A DNA stretch of 46,248 bases from CAZHLD01 sp964533185 (GTDB lineage: Bacteria > Acidobacteriota > Terriglobia > Acidiferrales > UBA7541): NCBI GenBank assembly GCA_964533185.1, contig CAZHLD010000018.1, forward strand, positions 1 to 46,248. The letters run 5' to 3'. The translations under genes were made by a program, and so were the position numbers. Position 1 is the stretch's first letter. Every line of letters begins with the position of its first letter. This document shows positions 9,940 to 18,962 of the stretch, piece by piece. The notes beneath the pieces are model-generated. The model had not been told where the DNA came from. It searched no databases and saw nothing but the letters and a program-made list of their open reading frames with translations.

Positions 9940-9979
9940 GAGGGATCCTTCGTCCGCCGCGCCGGACTCAGGATGACAC
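9940..9979. repeat. dispersed palindromic repeat between convergent genes
   Basis: The minus-strand reading begins GTGTCATCCTGAGTCCGGCG and ends GACGAAGGATCCCTC, with an internal GTCCG/CGGAC pair. This pattern (CATCCTGAG ... GAAGGATC) resembles a dispersed repeat I associate with Acidobacteriota, and a related motif occurs inside the element at 36843-36990. It fills most of the 70-nt gap between two convergent genes and could act as a bidirectional terminator. The family link is from memory and was not searched. Confidence 0.5.
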
Positions 9980-9995
9980 TCTGTGCTGACGTTTT

Positions 9996-10313
9996 TCAGC
10001 GGTTGCCGAAGTTTTCCGGGTCCTGTTCGCGCAGGCTGGGGTCGGCGGTGCCGGTCAGTACGACGGACTGGCCGGTGAGCTCGAAGCGCTTGCGGCACTT
10101 GCGGCAGGCCACTAGTTCATCCACGCGAACCATGTAGGAGCGGGCGGCGGCAAAGCGCTTGCGGTCTTCCTCGGAGGCGCCGCGGGGCAGCTCATTTTTC
10201 TTGGCGCGGACCATCCAGCGGATCGGGTAGGTGTCTTCCTTCTTGCAACTCGGGCAGACGAGCGGGATGGGCTTGGTCTCCTGCCGCTCGATGTAGAAGT
10301 CGCGCTCGTTCAT
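9996..10313 (-). CDS. small zinc-ribbon-like protein
   Basis: The predicted protein has 105 residues. GGAGG lies 7 nt before the ATG. Two CxxC pairs (CPSCKK near 20 and CRKCRKR near 75) could form one zinc site; the segment between them is basic and helical. There is no signal peptide, so the protein is cytoplasmic. I do not recognise a named family. It lies 21 nt downstream of the exported protein at 10335-10709 on the same strand, so they may be co-transcribed. A nucleic-acid or protein-binding role is possible but unproven. Confidence 0.65.
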   Translation of the reverse strand: MNERDFYIERQETKPIPLVCPSCKKEDTYPIRWMVRAKKNELPRGASEEDRKRFAAARSYMVRVDELVACRKCRKRFELTGQSVVLTGTADPSLREQDPENFGNR

Positions 10314-10334
10314 CTCCCCGCCTCCAGTGGGCCG

Positions 10335-10709
10335 CTACTGCTTCGGCTTGGTCTCCTGAACCGCCCCGCGGGCCGCCTTTGAGGCATGGTCGGGCACCGC
10401 CTCGATCTGTGTGGCCACGCGGCGCACGGTGCCACCTTCAACCGCCTCCTCGCGGTACTTAATCTTGAGGATCATGCCGGGCACGAGCTGGCCGACGACG
10501 ACGGTCTTCTCGTTGTATTCCACTTCGACCAAGCTACTGCCGCCGAGACCCTTCTTCACGACGGTCAGGACGTTGCCCTCCACCCGACGGAGCTTGCCGG
10601 AGAGCGACTTCGTGCGATCGGCAAGCGCAAGACTCCCCGCGAGCATCAGCACCAGAGCACCGGCCAGCAAGCCGTGGCGAAAACGGTTCAGGATGGAGGA
10701 ACATTTCAT
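10335..10709 (-). CDS. small exported protein of unknown function
   Basis: The predicted protein has 124 residues. The N-terminus has a clear signal peptide (RFRHGLLAGALVLMLAGSLA, cleavage near ALA-DRT). The mature part reads as a small beta fold (GKLRRVEGNVLTVVKKG, VEVEYNEKTVVVGQLVPGM, LKIKYREEAVEGG) and resembles short OB-like domains in other exported proteins. The C-terminus is a polar tail. Its Shine-Dalgarno is weak. The zinc-ribbon gene follows 21 nt downstream. No enzyme motif is present. Confidence 0.65.
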   Translation of the reverse strand: MKCSSILNRFRHGLLAGALVLMLAGSLALADRTKSLSGKLRRVEGNVLTVVKKGLGGSSLVEVEYNEKTVVVGQLVPGMILKIKYREEAVEGGTVRRVATQIEAVPDHASKAARGAVQETKPKQ

Positions 10710-10735
10710 GGCGATTTTCGACCGGGTTCATTGTC

Positions 10736-10862
10736 GCACGCCGGGGGACGGCGTGCCAGCGGCCGCTGGAGGCAAAAGCACAGGGGTATAAACAATGGTA
10801 ACGAGGCACGGAGCTGGCGCGTCTAAAGTCAAAGAGACGGGGCTCGGACCGGCCGCGCCAGC
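10736..10862 (+). promoter_or_regulatory. inverted repeats in the leader of the TonB-dependent receptor
   Basis: The 211-nt divergent gap before the receptor holds a perfect 8-bp hairpin (GCACGCCG at 10736-10743 and CGGCGTGC at 10749-10756, 5-nt loop). It also holds a 9-bp inverted repeat with a 32-nt spacer (GCTGGCGCG at 10813-10821 and CGCGCCAGC at 10854-10862). No consensus promoter or known riboswitch was recognised. The second repeat could be an operator or a leader stem for the receptor operon. Confidence 0.35.
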
Positions 10863-10920
10863 CCGCTGAGGCTCGCCAGTCCGGTTGCAGTGATCGCATC
10901 AGGTCAGAGGGGTGGGGCGG

Positions 10921-13900
10921 GTGCTTTCCTACAAGCTGGCTCGGAAAATCGCACAGGGATTGTGTTGTCTGCTGGCCTGGGCGGGAATGGCGGCATGGGC
11001 TGCCACGTCGCAGGAAGCTGTACCGGCCTCGGCGCGCGCCGCGGGTGTGGTGCGCACGGCGTCGGGCATGGCGGTGCCGGGCGCGACCGTGCGCCTCGTG
11101 CACGCACAGAGTGGCAAGGCCTGGGTCACCTGGACCGATGAAAACGGCAAGTGGGAGATGCCGGGTTTGCCCGGGGGCGCATTCCGCATTGAAGCGCAGC
11201 AACTGGGATTCGCGCCGGCCATCTCAGAAATCGCCCTTTCGGCTAGCGCATCACCTGAGATCGACCTGAAACTTCGCATCGCCCCCTTCGATACACCTGC
11301 GACAGCCATCGCACAAACAACTCCGGTAGCGCCGACTGCTCCTCCAGGCGCGCAGGCACCACAGACTGCGAATCAGACTCCGCCAGTTGCAGGTGGAACG
11401 CCCGGCGCAGCGCAGGCTCTCGGAACAGGGACGCATACACAAACGAGAAACACACCGCCACAGCCCGGGGCCGGACGGCCCGGTGCACCGCAGCGTGGTC
11501 CGCAGGGCCAGCAAGTCCCCGCCAACATGGCCGAGCTTATTCAGCAACGGATGCGACAGGGCGGCTTCCAACAGGTGGATCCCACCGGGCAAGGGGGTGC
11601 TGCCGGTCCGGAGGGCGGAGTTGCGCCCATTTCTGATAACCCGCTGGGCGATGCGGCATCTTCAGACGCATTCCTGATCAATGGAACAGTGGGTCGCGGC
11701 GTCACTCCATCGGGTGAGAATCCCTTCGGTCCGTTCGGAGGTCTTGGCGGAGCCGGAGGATTCCCCGGTTTCGGTGATCCAGGCGGTTTTGGGCCCGGCG
11801 GAGTTCCGGGCCAGGGCGGCGGCATGCCCGGCGGGATGGGTCAGATCTTCATTCAAATGATGGGCGGGCCCGGTGGGCAGCAAGGCGGCCGCGGTCAGCA
11901 ACAGGGTCAGGGACAGAGACAAGGGCAGGGCCAAGCACAAGGGCAGCGCACAGCCCAGGGCGGACAACAAAGCGGACAGCGCGAACAGGGCACACAGGGT
12001 GGCGGTCAGGGCGCTCCTGCTAACCAGCAGGTGGTGGTGGGCGGCGGCGGGCCCGGCGGGATGGAAGCGCTGTGGGGCATGCAGCGGCTGCTGCGACAAC
12101 AGGTAAACCGCATCCGGTTCGGCTTCTACGAGCGCTACGGAAATTCGGCATTCGACGCGAAGCCATACTCGCTGACGCAGGTGAATCCGCCAAAAATCGG
12201 TACGTGGCGGCAACGTTTCGGCGTAAACGTCGGCGGGCCGCTTGTGCTGGGGAAGCTCTACAACGGTAAGGACAAGACGTTTTTCTTTGTGAACTACGAC
12301 ATGGCGCGCGGCCGCGACCCGGTGGATACGTTTGCCACCGTGCCGCTGCCGGAGGAGCGCGAAGGGAACTTCACTGCGCGCGGGCTGCAGCTTTTCGACC
12401 CGCTCTCGAACATCGGCGGGCCGCGCACTTCGTTCGGGAGCGTGATCCCGCAGAACAGGCTGAACGCGGCGTCGGTGGGGCTGCTTGAGTTCATCCCGCT
12501 GCCCAATCTGCCCGGGCTGGTGCAGAACTTCCACCTGCAGACAAACGTGCCGACTTCTTCAGACCGCTTCAACGTGCGCATCGTGCACACCATCTCGCCA
12601 AAACTGAACTTCCAGGCGAACTACAACCTGAGCGAAACGCGCAGCAAGGCGGTGCAGGCGTTCCCGGAGCTGTTCAGCCAGACGAGCGGCCGCGGGCAGA
12701 ATGTGATGCTCGGGCTGACGCAGACCCTAACGCGGCGGCTAATCAATGACTCGCGAGTGATGTTCAACCGGAACCGCAGCCGCTCACTGAACGCGTTTGT
12801 CTTCCGCGACAACATCGCCGGCGACCTGGGCATCACCGGCATTTCCACCGACCCGATCAACTTCGGCGTGCCGCAAATCGGCCTGACGAATTTTTCCGAC
12901 GTCAACGACCCGGTGCCCGCGCTTCGGCGCAACCAGTCGCTACGGCTGATGGACAACGTCTCTTACGCACTGCCGAAACACACACTGCGAGCAGGAATCG
13001 AGCTACGGCGGCAGCAGATCAATACACGCACGGACCCGATGCCGCGCGGCTCGTTTAACTTCACAGGAGTTCTGACCAGCCAGCTCACCGCCACCGGCCA
13101 GCTGGTGCCGGGCACGGGCTGGGACTTCGCCGACTTCCTGATCGGGCTGCCGCAGACAACCACACAGCGGTTTGGGAGCTCGAGCACATATTTCCGTAGC
13201 TGGGGGTTTGTCCTATTCTTCCAGGACGACTGGCGGCTGCACCCGCGGTTTTCGATCAACTGGGGAATCCGCTACGAAATCCTGACACCGCCGGTGGAGA
13301 AGTTCAACCGCATCGCCAACCTGGATCTCAACTCGGACCTTACTCAGGCAGTGACGGTGCTGCCGGGAGGTACCGGTCCCTTCCACGGCGTGTTCCCGCG
13401 GGCGCTGGTGCGCACCGACAAGAACAACTGGGCGCCGCGCTTCGCCATCGCCTGGAAGCCTGCCGCGAAGGGCTGGTTCACCAGACGCCCGCTCACGGTG
13501 CGGGCCGGCTACAGCATGTTTTACAACACGTCGATCTACACGCAGTTGATGTTCGGAATGGCCAACCAGCCGCCGTTCGCACAGGCGCAGGCGCGAATCA
13601 CCAGCGCCAGCCAGCTCCTGACATTGCAGAACGGCTTCCCGCCGGTGCCGCCCAACACGGTGCAGAACACAGTAGCCGTCGATCCTGACTATCAACTTGG
13701 GAACGCGCAGATTTGGAATGCGAGCCTCGAGATGCAGGCGACACAGAGCACGGTCGTCACGCTGACGTACACGGGGACAAAAGGCACGCACCTGGACCGT
13801 CTCCGGGCACCGAACCGTGCTTCCAGCAGCGGCGCGCCGGGACAGATCCCCAACGCGCTGGGGTTTACGCTGGATACATTTGGCGCGAATTCGATCTACA

Positions 13901-14619
13901 ACGCGCTGCAAGCGAGCCTGACGCGGCGGATGGCGCGCGGGCTGATGTTCATGACGCATTACACCTACGGGAAGTCGATTGACGATGCCAGCACGATCGG
14001 CGGCGGCGCACAGGTGGTGGTGCAGGACGACCACAACTTCCGGGCCGAGCGCGGACTCTCTTCCTTCGACGTGCGGCACTCACTCCGCACGACCTACTTC
14101 TACGAGCTGCCGTTTGGCGAGCGCAAGAAGTGGGCGAGGAAGGGCTGGACGGCTCGCGCCTTTGGCAGCTGGCAGATGAGCGGCGGCGTGACTGTTTCCA
14201 GCGGCACGCCCTTTACCGCGCGCGTGCTGGGCGGAACGCCGGACAACAGCGGCACCGGCGGCTTTTCCCAGCGCGCCAACCAGATCGGCGACCCGAACCT
14301 TTCCTCGAGCGACCGCGACCCACTGCACTTCTTCAATACGTCGGCCTTTATCTTGCCGCCGGCGGGGCAATTCGGCAACGCCGCGCGCAACACGATTACC
14401 GGCCCAGGATCGTTTCAGATGAACTTCGCGCTCAACCGCGGCATCCGCTTCGGCAAGGACGGCCAGCGGCGCATGGACCTCCGCTGGGAAGTAAACAATC
14501 TGACCAACACACCCAACTTCACTGGGCTTTCGACGGTGGTCAACTCGACCACCTTTGGGCGCGTGACCGGTTCGCGACCGATGCGCACCATGGAATTCCA
14601 GATGCGGGTGAACTTCTAA
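10921..14619 (+). CDS. Oar-like TonB-dependent receptor with carboxypeptidase-regulatory domain
   Basis: The predicted protein has 1232 residues from the GTG at 10921, which has AGAGGGG at good spacing; an in-frame GTG 9 nt upstream is less well placed. A signal peptide ends near AAWAATSQ. A CarboxypepD_reg-like domain (about 35-120) shows GVVRTASGMAVPGATVRLVH and GKWEMPGLPGGAFRIEA. A long low-complexity region rich in Gly, Gln and Pro (about 130-385) surrounds a plug-like segment (SDAFLINGTVGRG). The large barrel has typical acidobacterial blocks (FGVNVGGPLVLG, FFFVNYDMARGRDP, SFDVRHSLRTTYFYELPFGE) and ends in an aromatic residue (FQMRVNF). It should bind or import a large substrate with TonB energy; the substrate is unknown. 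It is translationally coupled to the VWFA gene. Confidence 0.88.
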   Translation: MLSYKLARKIAQGLCCLLAWAGMAAWAATSQEAVPASARAAGVVRTASGMAVPGATVRLVHAQSGKAWVTWTDENGKWEMPGLPGGAFRIEAQQLGFAPAISEIALSASASPEIDLKLRIAPFDTPATAIAQTTPVAPTAPPGAQAPQTANQTPPVAGGTPGAAQALGTGTHTQTRNTPPQPGAGRPGAPQRGPQGQQVPANMAELIQQRMRQGGFQQVDPTGQGGAAGPEGGVAPISDNPLGDAASSDAFLINGTVGRGVTPSGENPFGPFGGLGGAGGFPGFGDPGGFGPGGVPGQGGGMPGGMGQIFIQMMGGPGGQQGGRGQQQGQGQRQGQGQAQGQRTAQGGQQSGQREQGTQGGGQGAPANQQVVVGGGGPGGMEALWGMQRLLRQQVNRIRFGFYERYGNSAFDAKPYSLTQVNPPKIGTWRQRFGVNVGGPLVLGKLYNGKDKTFFFVNYDMARGRDPVDTFATVPLPEEREGNFTARGLQLFDPLSNIGGPRTSFGSVIPQNRLNAASVGLLEFIPLPNLPGLVQNFHLQTNVPTSSDRFNVRIVHTISPKLNFQANYNLSETRSKAVQAFPELFSQTSGRGQNVMLGLTQTLTRRLINDSRVMFNRNRSRSLNAFVFRDNIAGDLGITGISTDPINFGVPQIGLTNFSDVNDPVPALRRNQSLRLMDNVSYALPKHTLRAGIELRRQQINTRTDPMPRGSFNFTGVLTSQLTATGQLVPGTGWDFADFLIGLPQTTTQRFGSSSTYFRSWGFVLFFQDDWRLHPRFSINWGIRYEILTPPVEKFNRIANLDLNSDLTQAVTVLPGGTGPFHGVFPRALVRTDKNNWAPRFAIAWKPAAKGWFTRRPLTVRAGYSMFYNTSIYTQLMFGMANQPPFAQAQARITSASQLLTLQNGFPPVPPNTVQNTVAVDPDYQLGNAQIWNASLEMQATQSTVVTLTYTGTKGTHLDRLRAPNRASSSGAPGQIPNALGFTLDTFGANSIYNALQASLTRRMARGLMFMTHYTYGKSIDDASTIGGGAQVVVQDDHNFRAERGLSSFDVRHSLRTTYFYELPFGERKKWARKGWTARAFGSWQMSGGVTVSSGTPFTARVLGGTPDNSGTGGFSQRANQIGDPNLSSSDRDPLHFFNTSAFILPPAGQFGNAARNTITGPGSFQMNFALNRGIRFGKDGQRRMDLRWEVNNLTNTPNFTGLSTVVNSTTFGRVTGSRPMRTMEFQMRVNF

Positions 14620-16829
14620 TGCGAAAACTCGCCGCCGTCTTACTGATTGCTTCTTTGACCGGCACACCCACCTGGCCGCAGAACCCGCAGCCACAACAGC
14701 CCAAGCCGGTGGGGCCGATCAACCCGCGTCAAGCTCCTGCGCCACCAGCAACACAGCAGGCACCAGCGCAGGAAAAGGGAGTGATCCGGGCGTTTGCCGA
14801 CCTGGTGCTGATTGACGCGCAGGTAACTGACCGCGCGGGCAAGCCGGTGAAAGGGCTGAAGCCTGAGCAGTTCATCGTGCTTGAAGACGACAAGGCGCAG
14901 AAGATCTCGTCGTTTGACTATTACGACATCGAGCGAATCGAAACGGCCGCAGTCGAAGATGCGCGGCCCGTCGTGGTGATGCTTGGTGCCGTGGCCTCGC
15001 CGGAAAAAGTCCGCGAGGCGGTGCGCGACCGCCGGCTGATCGTGCTCTTCTTCGATCTGAGTTCGCTCGAACCGGACCAGCTCCTGCGCGCCACCGGCGC
15101 CGCGCAGAAGTATTTGCGCGAACAGATGACCCCGGCGGACCTTGTCGCGATCGTTGCGTTCGGCAACCGGCTCGGTGTGCTGGCCAATTTCACGAGCGAC
15201 CGGCCGACGCTTGAGCGCGCCGTAGCGCGTTTGATACCGGGCAAGGACTCGCAACTGGCCGGTCAGGCCGACGCCACCGCGCCCGCGGGCCAGGAGGCCG
15301 TCGCTGAAGACACCGGCGCGGCGTTCACGCCGGATGAGAACGAGTTCAACATTTTCAACACCGACCGAAAGCTCGCGGCGGTCGAGGCGGTGGCCAACTT
15401 GCTGCGTGACATCCCGGGGAAAAAATCGGTGATCCACTTCACCGGCGGGATCACGCAGACAGGCGACGAAAACCGTTCGCAATTGCGCTCGGCCACCGAC
15501 GCGGCCAACCGCGCCAACGTCTCCTACTACACGGTGGATTCGACCGGGCTGCAGGCCAGCGCCCCGGGTGGCGACGCGCAGACTGGCGCGGCGGCAGGCA
15601 CGGCGATGTTCAGCGGCGCCGCGGTCTTCCGCCAGGCGCAGTCGCGGCAGGACTCGCGCGAGACGCTCACCACGCTTGCCGCCGACACGGGCGGCCGGAC
15701 ATTCACCGATACCGGCGACTTCAAGGAAGTGTTCCAGCAGGTGCAGGCGGACGCCTCGGGCTACTATCTGCTGAGCTACTACAGCACGAATTCAGCGCGT
15801 GACGGCCGCTTCCGCCGCGTGCGAGTGCGCGTGGACGCGCCGGGAACGCGCGTGCGCTTCCGCGAGGGCTACTACGCGCCGAAGGACTATGGCCTGTTTA
15901 CCGCCGAAGACCGCGAGCGACAGCTTGAAGAAGCCATGCGCGCGGAAAACCCACGGGTGGAGTTGCCCGTGGCGATCGAGACCGCGCACTTCCGGCTGAA
16001 CGCAAACGAGGTGTTTGTGCCCATCGCCGCAAAGCTGGCCTCGAGCGCGCTGCAATGGGCGGAGAAGCGCGGACGCCGGCAGGTGGAGTTCGATTTCGCC
16101 GCCGAGGTGCGCGAAGAAACGACCGGACGCGTGGCCGGTGCGTTGCGCGATACCGTGACGGTGAAGCTCGAGCAGGAACGCTTCCAACAGGTGGGGCAGC
16201 GCTCGCTGGTCTATCAGGGCGGATTCGTCCTGCCGCCGGGCAACTACCGGCTGAAGTTTCTGGCGCGCGAAAACGAAACGGGACGCGTTGGCACGTTTGA
16301 ACAGGAGCTTTCACTGCCGGCGCTGGCCCAGCCGCCGCGGCTGGAGCTGAGCTCGGTGCTGCTCTCGAGCCAGCTCGAAATGGTGCGGAAGACTTCCGAG
16401 GTCGAGACCAAGGCACTGGCCGCGGACGTCAAGCTGAAGAATTCGCCGCTGGAGATGGGCGGCGAGCGCATCGTCCCCAGCGTCACGCGGGTTTTCACCA
16501 CCCAGCAGCGGCTCTACATCTTCTTCCAGGCCTACCTGCCGCCCAAAGACGACGGCAGCAAGCTGCGCGCGGGGCTGGTCTTTTTCCGCAACGGCGAGCG
16601 AACGAACGACACACCACTGGTGGAGCCCGCCGAAGTGGACGCGAAGACGGGCACGGCGGCGTTCCGCATCAGCCTTCCGCTCGAAAAGTTCGCACCGGGT
16701 CGATATACAGTTCAGGCCATCGTTGTCGATGGAGCCAGCGACCAGGCCGCGTTTGCTCGGAGCTACTTTGCACTTCGCCCACCGGCGACTGTGACCACGC
16801 CTCCGGCCCCGGCCAAACCCGGTCAATAG
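14619..16829 (+). CDS. VWFA-domain protein of the acidobacterial type
   Basis: The predicted protein has 736 residues. The ATG shares a base with the receptor stop (TAATG), so I use this start and not the far upstream in-frame extension, which overlaps the receptor. A signal peptide (MRKLAAVLLIASLTG) and a Pro/Gln-rich linker lead to FADLVLIDAQVTDRAGKPVKG, typical of this family. The VWA domain (about 140-390) begins RRLIVLFFDLSSL, where DLSS gives a MIDAS-like motif, and includes LRDIPGKKSVIHFTGGI. A C-terminal beta-rich part follows RFREGYYAP. The family is characteristic of Acidobacteriota and its function is not established. Coupling suggests it works with the receptor at the envelope. 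Confidence 0.85.
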   Translation: MRKLAAVLLIASLTGTPTWPQNPQPQQPKPVGPINPRQAPAPPATQQAPAQEKGVIRAFADLVLIDAQVTDRAGKPVKGLKPEQFIVLEDDKAQKISSFDYYDIERIETAAVEDARPVVVMLGAVASPEKVREAVRDRRLIVLFFDLSSLEPDQLLRATGAAQKYLREQMTPADLVAIVAFGNRLGVLANFTSDRPTLERAVARLIPGKDSQLAGQADATAPAGQEAVAEDTGAAFTPDENEFNIFNTDRKLAAVEAVANLLRDIPGKKSVIHFTGGITQTGDENRSQLRSATDAANRANVSYYTVDSTGLQASAPGGDAQTGAAAGTAMFSGAAVFRQAQSRQDSRETLTTLAADTGGRTFTDTGDFKEVFQQVQADASGYYLLSYYSTNSARDGRFRRVRVRVDAPGTRVRFREGYYAPKDYGLFTAEDRERQLEEAMRAENPRVELPVAIETAHFRLNANEVFVPIAAKLASSALQWAEKRGRRQVEFDFAAEVREETTGRVAGALRDTVTVKLEQERFQQVGQRSLVYQGGFVLPPGNYRLKFLARENETGRVGTFEQELSLPALAQPPRLELSSVLLSSQLEMVRKTSEVETKALAADVKLKNSPLEMGGERIVPSVTRVFTTQQRLYIFFQAYLPPKDDGSKLRAGLVFFRNGERTNDTPLVEPAEVDAKTGTAAFRISLPLEKFAPGRYTVQAIVVDGASDQAAFARSYFALRPPATVTTPPAPAKPGQ

Positions 16830-16952
16830 AGACCATTCCGGGGCGGCCTCTTCCCTTTCTTGCGCCTGCTTTTTGCTTGTACGGTCCATCCCTCCTCAGT
16901 AGAGTAAGCGACGCAAACTGCCGTTGGTGCCTGCGCGATCCCTGAGGGAGCG

Positions 16953-18401
16953 ATGATGAGAAAAAGGCTGGCCTTCCATTCCGCTACATTCTTGATCGCT
17001 CTGTGTCTTGCCCTGCTGCCTGCGGGCGCACAGAAGCCGCCGGCGAAGGCGCCGACTGTGGGCCAGTCCTCGCGTATAGGAAAGATCCCTGCCGCGGCAA
17101 CCTCGGGGATCCGGCACGTGTTCATTGTTTCAGTGGACGGGATGATGCCAGAGACCTATTTGCAGCCCGATGCGTACGGACTAAAGGTGCCCACGCTGCG
17201 GGAGATCGCGGCGAACGGCGCGTACAGCGAAGGGCTGGTCCCAGTGTTTCCGTCGGTCACTTATCCCTCGCACACTTCGATTGCCACGGGCACCAACCCC
17301 GGCACCCACGGGATCATGAGCAACGGGCCGTTTGACCCGATGGGCCGGCTGCCCGGCGCGGTGAGGTGGTACACGGTGGATATCCGCGTGCCCACGCTGT
17401 GGGACGTGGCCAAGGCCCGGGGCCTGAAGACGGCGCTGATCTACTGGCCGGCGACAGTCGGCGCACGTGCCGACGCCGTGGTGCAAGAGTTCTGGCGGCA
17501 GGACCCGGGCACGGAAGAAGACGCCAAGCTGAACTTCGCCATGGCCATCCCGCCGGGCCTGCTCGACGCCGTGGCAGGGAAGTTCCCCAACTTCAAGAAA
17601 AATTTCCTTCCGCCGCGCGTGCACGACACGGAATCCACCGACGTCGCCGTCCACGTGATCGAGACGATGAAGCCGAATCTTCTCATGCTGCACATCTTCG
17701 ACGTGGACCACTACCAGCATCAGGACGGCCCGCTGGCCGGCCGCGGCCTCGAAGCGCTCGAGATCGCCGACCAGCAAATCGCTCGCGTGATCGCCGCGGC
17801 GAAAAAAGCCGGCACCTGGGAGCAGACTGCGCTGGTGGTGGTCAGCGACCACGGACATGCCCGCTACACGCAGCGGCTGCGTCCGAGCGTCTGGCTGCGG
17901 GAGAAAGGTCTGATCACGCTCGACGACAGAAATCGAATCACCGTCTGGAAGGCGTGGCTGCTCCCCACTACCGGATCCGCGTACGTCTACGTCAAAGATA
18001 GGGATGACGAAGAGACACGCCGCGCAGTAACGCAACTTTTTGAGGAGGCGGCGGCCAGGCCGGGCTCCGGCGTGGCGCGCGTCCACAACCACGATCAGAT
18101 TGTCGCCATGGGCGGCGACCCGGATGCGTTCCTGGCCATTGAAGCGGCCGCTGGCTGGGCCCTAATAGGCGGTTTTACCGGCGACCTTGTGTCGCCTTCG
18201 ACCACTCCCAATGCCGCCGGGCATGGTTGGCCGCCCAGTGTGCCGGCGATGCGGCCGTCGCTGCTGATTTACGGGCCGTCAATCGGTGCGGGAGAGATCG
18301 AAGGCGGGCGGCTGATTGACGTGGCGCCAACCGTGGCCGGCTGGCTCGGACTGAAAATGGAGAAGGCGGAAGGCAAGGCGCTCGCTGTGCCCCGCAAGTA
18401 A
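16953..18401 (+). CDS. nucleotide pyrophosphatase/phosphodiesterase-like enzyme, exported
   Basis: The predicted protein has 482 residues; GGGAG precedes the tandem ATGs. A signal peptide ends near AGAQKPP. The alkaline-phosphatase-superfamily metal and catalytic residues are visible: D62 in VSVDGMM, nucleophile T103 in PSVTYPSHTS, the DVDHYQH pair, VSDHGHA and a late GHGWPP. This set matches type I phosphodiesterase/nucleotide pyrophosphatases (NPP/ENPP), which cleave phosphodiester bonds in nucleotides or lipid headgroups. The substrate cannot be told from sequence. The protein probably acts in the periplasm. Confidence 0.85.
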   Translation: MMRKRLAFHSATFLIALCLALLPAGAQKPPAKAPTVGQSSRIGKIPAAATSGIRHVFIVSVDGMMPETYLQPDAYGLKVPTLREIAANGAYSEGLVPVFPSVTYPSHTSIATGTNPGTHGIMSNGPFDPMGRLPGAVRWYTVDIRVPTLWDVAKARGLKTALIYWPATVGARADAVVQEFWRQDPGTEEDAKLNFAMAIPPGLLDAVAGKFPNFKKNFLPPRVHDTESTDVAVHVIETMKPNLLMLHIFDVDHYQHQDGPLAGRGLEALEIADQQIARVIAAAKKAGTWEQTALVVVSDHGHARYTQRLRPSVWLREKGLITLDDRNRITVWKAWLLPTTGSAYVYVKDRDDEETRRAVTQLFEEAAARPGSGVARVHNHDQIVAMGGDPDAFLAIEAAAGWALIGGFTGDLVSPSTTPNAAGHGWPPSVPAMRPSLLIYGPSIGAGEIEGGRLIDVAPTVAGWLGLKMEKAEGKALAVPRK

Positions 18402-18439
18402 CCGCGCGCAGTCTGTCGCGTTTTGCATCTAACACTTCG

Positions 18440-18826
18440 ATGACACCCGGGCAGAAATTCCTCTATGTGCTCATCCTGGTTCTGCTGACTACGCCTATCT
18501 TGCCGCTGGGGATGGCCTGGTATCGCGTGCTGAAGGGCGACACGGAACCTCGGAGCCAGCGTCCGGGCGGGCTTGCACTGCTGCTTCTGCTGCTGGTTTC
18601 CGCGAGCTGTTTGTATTTCCTTCTGGGTATGTTTGCGAAGGACCTGATCGGCGAGGACTACAGCCCCGGGCTCTACGCCGCGATCAATATCAACCTGGGC
18701 GTGATGCTCACAGCCACGTTTGCGGTCGCGTTTCTCAAGGACCGCACGCGGATTCCCCTGCTGATCGGGGCGCTGCTGGTGACCCTAAACTGGTTCTACA
18801 TGCTGGTGGTCAATTCTGTCGTTTGA
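18440..18826 (+). CDS. small membrane protein with about four TM helices
   Basis: The predicted protein has 128 residues and starts 38 nt after the phosphodiesterase. Hydrophobic helices lie at about 7-27, 43-65, 78-99 and 105-127. A short loop contains GEDYSPGLY. No conserved motif points to a transporter or enzyme. The proximity suggests co-transcription with the preceding gene. It is convergent with the NtrC-like gene on the other strand. Confidence 0.6.
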   Translation: MTPGQKFLYVLILVLLTTPILPLGMAWYRVLKGDTEPRSQRPGGLALLLLLLVSASCLYFLLGMFAKDLIGEDYSPGLYAAININLGVMLTATFAVAFLKDRTRIPLLIGALLVTLNWFYMLVVNSVV

Positions 18827-18869
18827 GGAAAGACCCCTCACTCTCCACAGCAGCAAAATAGCGCGCACA

Positions 18870-18942
18870 AATTCGCAGCCACACAGCGAATTGCTGGGCG
18901 AGGCACCGCCAGACTGCTCGTGAAACTGGTGTTCAACACCAG
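18870..18942. terminator. hairpins at a convergent junction
   Basis: The 136-nt gap between two convergent genes holds AATTCGC/GCGAATT (18870-18876 and 18886-18892) and a 17-bp near-palindrome, CTGGTGTT-C-AACACCAG (18926-18942). Neither has a strong T run. Position makes a bidirectional termination role plausible; the evidence is structural only. Confidence 0.35.
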
Positions 18943-18962
18943 GAGTGAGTGAAGGCTGCTGG

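Noticed and set aside
14130..14618. N-terminal extension of the VWFA frame into the receptor gene
   Set aside because: The extension is a shadow of the receptor barrel; the coupled ATG at 14619 opens into a signal peptide.
16850..16890. sigma-54-like TTGCGC ... TTTTGCTT before the phosphodiesterase
   Set aside because: The invariant GG of the -24 element is missing.
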